From contig NZ_FXWP01000022.1 in the NCBI RefSeq assembly GCF_900184035.1, forward strand, positions 124,001 to 188,000: a DNA stretch of 64,000 bases, in the 5' to 3' direction. The notes under the pieces are model-generated. The model saw nothing but the letters and a program-made list of their open reading frames with translations, was not told where the DNA came from and made no database searches. The DNA comes from Kosakonia pseudosacchari. GTDB taxonomy: Bacteria; Pseudomonadota; Gammaproteobacteria; Enterobacterales; Enterobacteriaceae. This document shows, one piece after another, positions 57,505 through 64,000 of the stretch (position 1 is the first letter of the stretch; the number at the start of each line of letters is the position of its first letter). A program made the translations under genes and the position numbers.

Positions 57505-58088
57505 TTAACGACCTCAATTCCACGGGATCTGGTGGCGCTTAAAGTGTGCGGGCATTTTACGGAAAGGTTACGTTACTGTAAACATGATTGGCTCTGTGTC
57601 AGTAAGGTGTTACTGGCTTTTGCCGTTTATGTCACATCGAATGCAACAATCTGTAAAAAAAGCGATTCGCACTGCCAGAGAGTGAGATTATAACGGAAAA
57701 ATTACATGACAATCAGCGTTGGGGGTAAATTGATATAACCAATCAGTTAAATATACATTTATTTAACAAATATCCAGCAAATATTGAACATTATTGGAAC
57801 GAACTTGAAACCCAACAATTAATAACCGTGCTGAATCGTTAAAGAGTAGCCTTTAATTTATAAGGCACAAAACAATTAAGATTTTTTATTTGTTCAATTT
57901 GAATTAGGCGCTTTGCTAAAAAGAGGTGGTGTTTATTTATTGAGCATAATAATAACTGCGGTGAATTGTTTTGGGCTGTTTTTATTTTTTGATGGCCTGA
58001 TTTTAATAGGAAAATAGCGACTAAATATATTCTTGAGTGATTTTTTTGTCATTTTACTGTTTTTTAACATCCTCATGCTTTTGACGCC
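57505..58088 (-). promoter_or_regulatory. cyo operon promoter region, long AT-rich gap
   Basis: This gap holds no credible gene. A perfect minus-strand TATAAT lies at 57687–57692, about 180 nt before cyoA. A perfect 8-bp inverted repeat, GTTAAATA with TATTTAAC, separated by 6 nt, lies at 57746–57767; on the minus strand it also reads GTTAA-N6-GTATA, close to an ArcA box. ArcA is the known anaerobic repressor of cyo in E. coli. From 57770 to 58088 the sequence is very AT-rich with no structure I can name. Confidence 0.45.
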
Positions 58089-58116
58089 GAAAAAAACGCC
58101 CGCAGGCGCTTTTTTA
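58089..58116 (-). terminator. Intrinsic terminator after ampG
   Basis: On the minus strand CGCC-TGCG-GGCG is extended by A and T tracts across one bulged G and ends in seven T residues just past the ampG stop. Confidence 0.78.
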
Positions 58117-58121
58117 TCCCG

Positions 58122-59597
58122 TCATAGCAACTCTGTTTTACGTAGCGCCAGCAGATCCAACACACCGCCAAACACAATGCCGATAATCGCTAACAGTGCG
58201 CCCCATTCCAGAAGCGTGGTGCCAAAAGACCAGTCGGTAAAACCTGTGGCGTTGACCATCAGCACCAGCAGCCAGCAGCCTAACAGCATGCAACCGGCGC
58301 TGAGTATGCGTAGCGCCAGCCGGTACGCTGCAGCGTATTCCGTTCTGCAGAGAAAACTTTCACTCTGTTGCGTAAATGCCAGTGTTTTTTTGCACAACAC
58401 CAGCAATACCAGACCGGGAAGCGCGGCCACAATCGAAAAGAGATAGAACGTCGACCAACTGTAACTTTCAACAAACCAGCCAGCCAGCGGGCCGACATAG
58501 ACGCGTCCAACCGCCGACAGCGCCGAGAGCAGCGCAAACTGCGTTGCCGAGAAGGACTTGTTGCAGAGCGTCATTAATAGCGCGACAAACGCCGCAGTCC
58601 CCATGCCGCCACACAAGTTTTCTAAAAAGACGGCTGAACCCATCGTAAAAATGCTTTTCGCCGTAATCGATAGCAGCCAGTAACCGGCATTCGAAATGGC
58701 CTGCAGTACGCCAAAAATTAACAGCGCACGGAACAGGGATAGCCGCTGCATCAGTACGCCGCCAAACAACGCGCCGATAATCGTGGCGATAAGCCCCAGG
58801 GTTTTGTTCACCACGCCGACTTCTCCGGCGTCAAAACCGACACCGCGGATGAGAAATGTTGTCGTCAGACTCATGGCGAACGCATCGCCCAGTTTGTACA
58901 GCACTATTAATAGAAGAATAAGCCAGGCGTTGTTACGCCCAAAGAAATCACGCAGCGGCTCGACAACGGCGCGTTCCAGCGTTTTCGGCACCGGAATCAC
59001 ATCCTCTGGCTCCGGTGCGAGCAGGGTGGCGATAATGCACGGGACCAGAAGCACGGCCATCAGCCAGTACATCCCCTGCCAGCCGAGCCACCGATCCGCC
59101 AGCCATAGTGCCAGTCCCCCGGAAACCAACATTCCGAGCCGATAGCCCAGCACGCTTATTGCCGCACCTGCGCCTCGCTCTTCGAGCGGCAGCACATCCG
59201 TTTTCCAGGCATCGAACACAATATCCTGAGACGCAGAGCAGAATGCGATAAGCACAGCCAGCGCCGCCATCCAGCGCAGATGGTTGGCCGGATCGAGGAA
59301 CCCCATTGCGGCAATCGATACCAGCAGCAGAATTTGCGTAAGGAGCAGCCAGCCACGACGACGCCCGAATAAAGGCGGCGTGTAGCGATCCATCAGCGGT
59401 GACCACAAAAATTTAAACACGTAAGCCTGGCCGACCAGAGAGAAGAAACCGATGGTTTTTAAATCGATGTTTTCAACGGTCATCCACGCCTGGAGTGTGC
59501 CGCTGGTCAGGGCGAGAGGCAAACCGGAAGCGAAACCCAGAATCAGCAGGATGGCTGATTTTGGCTGAGTGAAAATGCGTAAGTAGTGACTGGACAT
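58122..59597 (-). CDS. ampG: Muropeptide permease AmpG
   Basis: AmpG imports GlcNAc-anhydroMurNAc peptides from the periplasm for wall recycling and, through them, controls AmpR-dependent ampC induction. The 491 residues equal E. coli and show about 14 membrane segments, with FASGLPLALTSGTLQAWM at the start and FGRNNAWLILLLIVLYKLGDAFAMS centrally. There is no Shine–Dalgarno sequence before the ATG; instead a terminator-like hairpin ends 11 nt upstream of it. Confidence 0.96.
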   Translation of the reverse strand: MSSHYLRIFTQPKSAILLILGFASGLPLALTSGTLQAWMTVENIDLKTIGFFSLVGQAYVFKFLWSPLMDRYTPPLFGRRRGWLLLTQILLLVSIAAMGFLDPANHLRWMAALAVLIAFCSASQDIVFDAWKTDVLPLEERGAGAAISVLGYRLGMLVSGGLALWLADRWLGWQGMYWLMAVLLVPCIIATLLAPEPEDVIPVPKTLERAVVEPLRDFFGRNNAWLILLLIVLYKLGDAFAMSLTTTFLIRGVGFDAGEVGVVNKTLGLIATIIGALFGGVLMQRLSLFRALLIFGVLQAISNAGYWLLSITAKSIFTMGSAVFLENLCGGMGTAAFVALLMTLCNKSFSATQFALLSALSAVGRVYVGPLAGWFVESYSWSTFYLFSIVAALPGLVLLVLCKKTLAFTQQSESFLCRTEYAAAYRLALRILSAGCMLLGCWLLVLMVNATGFTDWSFGTTLLEWGALLAIIGIVFGGVLDLLALRKTELL

Positions 59598-59602
59598 GAG
59601 TT

Positions 59603-59629
59603 AAAAACTGGCCCGGAAAACCGGGCCAG
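59603..59629 (-). terminator. Hairpin with T tract between yajG and ampG
   Basis: On the minus strand a perfect 9-bp stem (CTGGCCCGG with CCGGGCCAG) with a 4-nt loop is followed by TTTTTAACTC and then the ampG ATG. It has the form of an intrinsic terminator placed at the ampG start. Confidence 0.8.
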
Positions 59630-59636
59630 AAAAAGA

Positions 59637-60215
59637 TTAACGGGCGTTTTGCTTGATGAAGTCGTGAATGCTGGTGTCCTGAGACATATCAGCGATGGTG
59701 TCAGTCAACACGCTGTTAACCGCACCGGCAATCTTGTCGTTGGTAGCCTGAAATGCGCCTTCGACGTTATAGCTTGCGCGGTAGTTTTTGGTCATTTTGT
59801 TGCCGTTCGCAGCCGTCGCGATGATGGCGATATCCGCTTTGGTCGCGATGTTGTAGCGGACGTTGCCCTGAGAGACATCCGCATACAGCTGGTTAACAAT
59901 AATCTGCAGGTTTACCGCGCCGTTCGGCCCGATCATATAACCGCGCGCGGTCATCTGTTTTTCCAGCACTTCTTGTAGCAGGAAACGCAGATCGCGGGAG
60001 GCTGTCAGGGTAACCAGCTGGTTATCGCGCGTGACTTTGGCCAGCGCCTGATCCGGACGCTGATCGGCACCGTTGATGCTCACGGTGACACCCATCAGGC
60101 TTGGATCCTGCTGTGGCAGAGTAATTTTTGGGGTGACATCAAGTGTTGTCGGCGGGGTTGCACACCCGGCCAGCATAAATAAAGCGACCAACGGAAAGAG
60201 TAGTTTTTTAAACAT
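59637..60215 (-). CDS. yajG: YajG family lipoprotein
   Basis: YajG is a lipoprotein of unknown function encoded upstream of ampG. The 192-residue precursor has lipobox MLAGC at about residue 18 and a mature domain with NLQIIVNQLYADVSQGNVRYN, as in E. coli. It is divergent from bolA. A terminator-like hairpin separates it from ampG. Confidence 0.95.
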   Translation of the reverse strand: MFKKLLFPLVALFMLAGCATPPTTLDVTPKITLPQQDPSLMGVTVSINGADQRPDQALAKVTRDNQLVTLTASRDLRFLLQEVLEKQMTARGYMIGPNGAVNLQIIVNQLYADVSQGNVRYNIATKADIAIIATAANGNKMTKNYRASYNVEGAFQATNDKIAGAVNSVLTDTIADMSQDTSIHDFIKQNAR

Positions 60216-60455
60216 GTTCAGGCTCTCAAGGATCTAAGCTTCTGGGGGAAAATTCTCGCCATCATAACATTGCCGCTGTTAAGAGGAAGTCCTCAATGCA
60301 TGGAAATTCATCGTCTTGTGCTTTTTTTGCCGTCAAAAACCTTTTTATGGGTGATGCCGCGCAAAAAAAGCTGCTTTTAGTAGAGTTCATCCCCTTGAAC
60401 GGGAAAATAGGACGAACGCTAATTTTTTGTTGTTTTATTGTTATAGAGACGGTAA

Positions 60456-60470
60456 AAGCGGCTAACATTT
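60456..60470 (+). promoter_or_regulatory. Possible gearbox-type promoter of bolA
   Basis: CGGCTAAC at 60459–60466 lies about 50 bp before bolA and resembles the CGGCAAGT -10 element of the E. coli sigma-S-dependent bolA gearbox promoter. The match is partial. No other feature is evident in 60216–60455 beyond the yajG promoter region. Confidence 0.4.
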
Positions 60471-60513
60471 AAAGAGATGGCTGGCATCTCAGCGTTGTCG
60501 GAGGTGTAATATC

Positions 60514-60831
60514 ATGATGATGCGTGAACAGATAGAAGCAAAGCTGAAGGCGGCGTTTGAGCCCCTCATTCTTGAGGTTGTTGACGAGAGTTATCGTCAC
60601 AATGTCCCCGCAGGTTCTGAAAGTCACTTCAAAGTTGTACTGGTGAGCGACCGCTTTACTGGAGAGCGTTTTCTTAACCGTCATCGCATGATTTACGGCA
60701 CGTTGGCAGACGAACTGTCTACGACGATTCATGCACTCGCTCTGCATACTTACACACTTAAGGAGTGGGAAGGTTTGCAGGATACCCTGCTGACCTCGCC
60801 AGCCTGTCGTGGTGCCGGAAGCATCGCGTAA
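60514..60831 (+). CDS. bolA: Morphogene regulator BolA
   Basis: BolA is a stress-induced regulator of cell shape, biofilm and motility genes, and binds Fe–S glutaredoxins through a conserved Cys/His. The 105 residues equal E. coli; the KH-like fold contains [18 protein letters not shown] and FLNRHRMIY, with the invariant His in ALALHTYT. A strong GGAGG precedes the start. Three Met codons occur in a row, so the exact first residue is uncertain. Confidence 0.96.
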   Translation: MMMREQIEAKLKAAFEPLILEVVDESYRHNVPAGSESHFKVVLVSDRFTGERFLNRHRMIYGTLADELSTTIHALALHTYTLKEWEGLQDTLLTSPACRGAGSIA

Positions 60832-60885
60832 AAACCGGGTTGCAACTGCCCAAACTTTTCCAGTATGTTGCATGCAGATTATGTA

Positions 60886-60913
60886 AAAACGGCCTACGGG
60901 CCGTTTTGTTTTG
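60886..60913 (+). terminator. Intrinsic terminator after bolA
   Basis: A 9-bp stem (AAAACGGCC with GGCCGTTTT) with a TACG loop is followed by GTTTTG, 54 bp after the bolA stop. Confidence 0.85.
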
Positions 60914-61000
60914 TCTGAATTTTGAGCGAGAAACGCAGTTTTTTGAGCGAAATTGCTTCAGAAGTGTGAAAAATGACGCACCATTGCGACATTCCCGTTC

Positions 61001-61029
61001 TCGACTCATATCTGTGATGCCGCTATAAT
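61001..61029 (+). promoter_or_regulatory. Sigma-70 promoter of tig
   Basis: A perfect TATAAT at 61024–61029 is preceded with a 17-nt spacer by TCGACT at 61001–61006 (4 of 6 to the -35 consensus). The leader to the tig start would be about 145 nt. The rest of 60914–61179 shows no open frame or clear structure. Confidence 0.7.
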
Positions 61030-61170
61030 GCTGCGTCTTATTTTTCGGAATGTCTTCGGGATGATTCTGACGACAGGGAATGTATATCTGATTTGAGAGA
61101 ACATCCCGGTTCTGCAAGCGAAACGGTTTGCTTCGCAGAGTAGAGTTGACCGAGCACTGTGATTTTTTGA

Positions 61171-62478
<1,308 letters not shown>

Positions 62479-62505
62479 TCGACTTCTGCGATAGCTAAAA
62501 GCAAT

Positions 62506-62543
62506 AAGCCCGTCACCTGCTTGCTGGTGACGGGCTTTTTTTA
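62506..62543 (+). terminator. Intrinsic terminator after tig
   Basis: A 12-bp stem (AAGCCCGTCACC with GGTGACGGGCTT) with an 8-nt loop is followed by a run of T residues. Confidence 0.95.
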
Positions 62544-62614
62544 TCGCATCAGGACTATCAGATCTGTGCTAAAAGGGCGTTTCAGTGTTAGCGTAACAGC
62601 AAAAGATTGTTATG

Positions 62615-62643
62615 CTTGAAATCAGGTAATGTCATCCCCACTA
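62615..62643 (+). promoter_or_regulatory. Sigma-32 heat-shock promoter of clpP
   Basis: CTTGAAA at 62615–62621 and CCCCACTA at 62636–62643, 14 nt apart, fit the RpoH consensus (CTTGAAA, 13–15 nt, CCCCATNT). It lies about 120 bp before clpP, which is a known heat-shock gene in E. coli. Confidence 0.72.
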
Positions 62644-62765
62644 AGGGAAAAGCGACAGAAAAGACTCTGGCTGATAATCCGTCCGTGAGGCGTCGTAGTC
62701 AGACCCCACTCACTCAAGTACAATCAGTACAGCAGGTTTGTTAATTTTTTATCCAGGAGACGGAA

Positions 62766-63389
62766 ATGTCATACAGCGGCGAACGAGACAACTTTGCACC
62801 CCATATGGCCCTGGTGCCAATGGTTATTGAACAGACCTCACGTGGTGAGCGCTCTTTCGATATCTACTCCCGTCTTCTCAAGGAACGCGTAATTTTTCTG
62901 ACTGGTCAGGTTGAAGACCACATGGCGAACCTGATTGTGGCGCAAATGCTGTTTCTGGAAGCGGAAAACCCGGAAAAAGACATTTACCTGTACATTAACT
63001 CGCCTGGCGGGGTAATTACCGCAGGGATGTCAATTTATGACACCATGCAATTTATTAAGCCGGACGTTAGCACGATTTGTATGGGCCAGGCGGCGTCAAT
63101 GGGCGCATTCCTGCTGACGGCGGGGGCAAAGGGCAAGCGTTTCTGCCTGCCAAACTCACGTGTGATGATTCACCAGCCTCTGGGCGGCTATCAGGGCCAG
63201 GCGACGGATATTGAAATCCACGCGCGTGAGATTCTGAAAGTGAAAGGGCGCATGAATGAACTTATGGCGCATCATACGGGTCAATCTTTAGAACAAATTG
63301 AACGCGATACAGAACGTGACCGCTTCCTTGCCGCGCAAGAGGCGGTTGAATACGGGCTGGTTGATTCAATTTTAACCCATCGTAACTAA
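62766..63389 (+). CDS. clpP: ATP-dependent Clp protease proteolytic subunit
   Basis: ClpP forms the 14-subunit proteolytic chamber that works with ClpX or ClpA. The 207 residues equal E. coli and include a short propeptide. The catalytic triad is Ser111 (GQAASMGAF), His136 (MIHQP) and Asp185 (DTERDRF). CAGGAG precedes the start. clpX lies 125 bp downstream. Confidence 0.98.
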   Translation: MSYSGERDNFAPHMALVPMVIEQTSRGERSFDIYSRLLKERVIFLTGQVEDHMANLIVAQMLFLEAENPEKDIYLYINSPGGVITAGMSIYDTMQFIKPDVSTICMGQAASMGAFLLTAGAKGKRFCLPNSRVMIHQPLGGYQGQATDIEIHAREILKVKGRMNELMAHHTGQSLEQIERDTERDRFLAAQEAVEYGLVDSILTHRN

Positions 63390-63514
63390 GCTCAGGCTAC
63401 AGGTGCCGCTATACTATTAGGTACAAGCGGCACACGCTTGAGTAACGTTTTGCGCCTGGAATGGCATATGCGTCGTCATGTGCGGCACAAAGAACAGATA
63501 AGAGGTTTTGACTC

Positions 63515-64000
63515 ATGACAGATAAACGCAAAGATGGTTCGGGCAAACTGTTGTACTGCTCTTTTTGCGGCAAAAGCCAGCATGAAGTGCGTAAGCTGAT
63601 CGCCGGGCCATCCGTGTATATCTGCGACGAATGTGTGGATCTGTGTAACGACATTATTCGCGAAGAGATTAAAGAAGTTGCGCCGCATCGCGAGCGCAGC
63701 GCGCTGCCGACTCCGCATGAAATTCGCCACCATCTTGATGATTATGTCATCGGTCAGGAGCAGGCGAAAAAAGTGCTGGCGGTCGCGGTATATAACCACT
63801 ACAAACGTCTGCGTAATGGTGACACTAGCAACGGCGTTGAACTGGGCAAAAGTAACATCCTGCTTATCGGGCCGACGGGTTCCGGTAAAACGTTGCTGGC
63901 GGAAACGCTGGCGCGCCTGTTAGATGTCCCGTTCACCATGGCCGATGCCACGACGTTGACCGAAGCAGGTTACGTGGGTGAAGACGTAGAAAACATCATC
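63515..64000 (+). CDS. clpX: ATP-dependent Clp protease ATPase ClpX, 3' end cut
   Basis: ClpX unfolds tagged substrates and feeds them to ClpP. Only 162 codons are inside the window (E. coli has 424) and the frame is open at the edge. The zinc-binding domain with Cys15, Cys18, Cys37 and Cys40 is complete, followed by the AAA+ start [12 protein letters not shown], Walker A GPTGSGKT and the beginning of the [17 protein letters not shown] pore-loop region. Confidence 0.97.
   Translation, partial: MTDKRKDGSGKLLYCSFCGKSQHEVRKLIAGPSVYICDECVDLCNDIIREEIKEVAPHRERSALPTPHEIRHHLDDYVIGQEQAKKVLAVAVYNHYKRLRNGDTSNGVELGKSNILLIGPTGSGKTLLAETLARLLDVPFTMADATTLTEAGYVGEDVENII

Overview
The window is a chromosomal segment of a gammaproteobacterium of the family Enterobacteriaceae. 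Gene order and protein sequences closely follow the Escherichia coli aroM–clpX region. Differences such as a tsaA-type peroxiredoxin beside acpH, a DUF2339/DUF3999 pair, no araJ and no yajD point to an Enterobacter/Kosakonia/Klebsiella-like genus, which I cannot resolve further from sequence alone. Coding density is high. I see no rRNA, tRNA, IS element, prophage or CRISPR array.

Layout. 1–7.4 kb: end of aroM, ppnP, rdgC, mak and the sbcDC nuclease operon. 7.5–9.6 kb: phoBR behind a Pho box. 10–12.7 kb: the transporters brnQ and proY. 12.8–20.7 kb: a 2-hydroxyacid dehydrogenase, malZ, a two-gene membrane operon of unknown function (DUF2339 plus DUF3999) and a 2-Cys peroxiredoxin. 20.9–27 kb: acpH, then queA-tgt-yajC-secD-secF (queuosine modification and Sec translocon accessory subunits). 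27–37.2 kb: an accessory block where E. coli carries yajD. 37.2–43.2 kb: tsx, yajI and nrdR-ribD-ribE-nusB-thiL-pgpA. 43.2–47.3 kb: yajO and xseB-ispA-dxs (isoprenoid precursors). 47.5–52.6 kb: thiI, yajL/panE, yajQ, yajR. 52.7–57.5 kb: cyoABCDE (cytochrome bo3). 58–64 kb: yajG-ampG, bolA, tig, clpP and the start of clpX (muropeptide uptake, protein folding and proteolysis).

The accessory block is the least ordinary part. It starts with three co-directional genes that look like a compact Rcs-type phosphorelay: an RcsB-like LuxR response regulator, a soluble protein with an HPt phosphotransfer domain, and an EvgS/BvgS-like hybrid kinase with almost no periplasmic sensor. Facing them is a second LuxR-type regulator whose receiver has lost the phosphoacceptor aspartate (Gly) and the conserved lysine (Arg). 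Next comes a four-gene minus-strand operon: LolD-like ATPase, FtsX/LolCE-like permease, periplasmic LolA-like protein and outer-membrane beta-barrel. It looks like a dedicated envelope-spanning export route with unknown cargo. A VOC-fold protein and a WYL regulator close the block.

Start codons were set by comparison with remembered E. coli proteins and by visible ribosome binding sites. Family assignments are from memory and motif reading; no database search was run.
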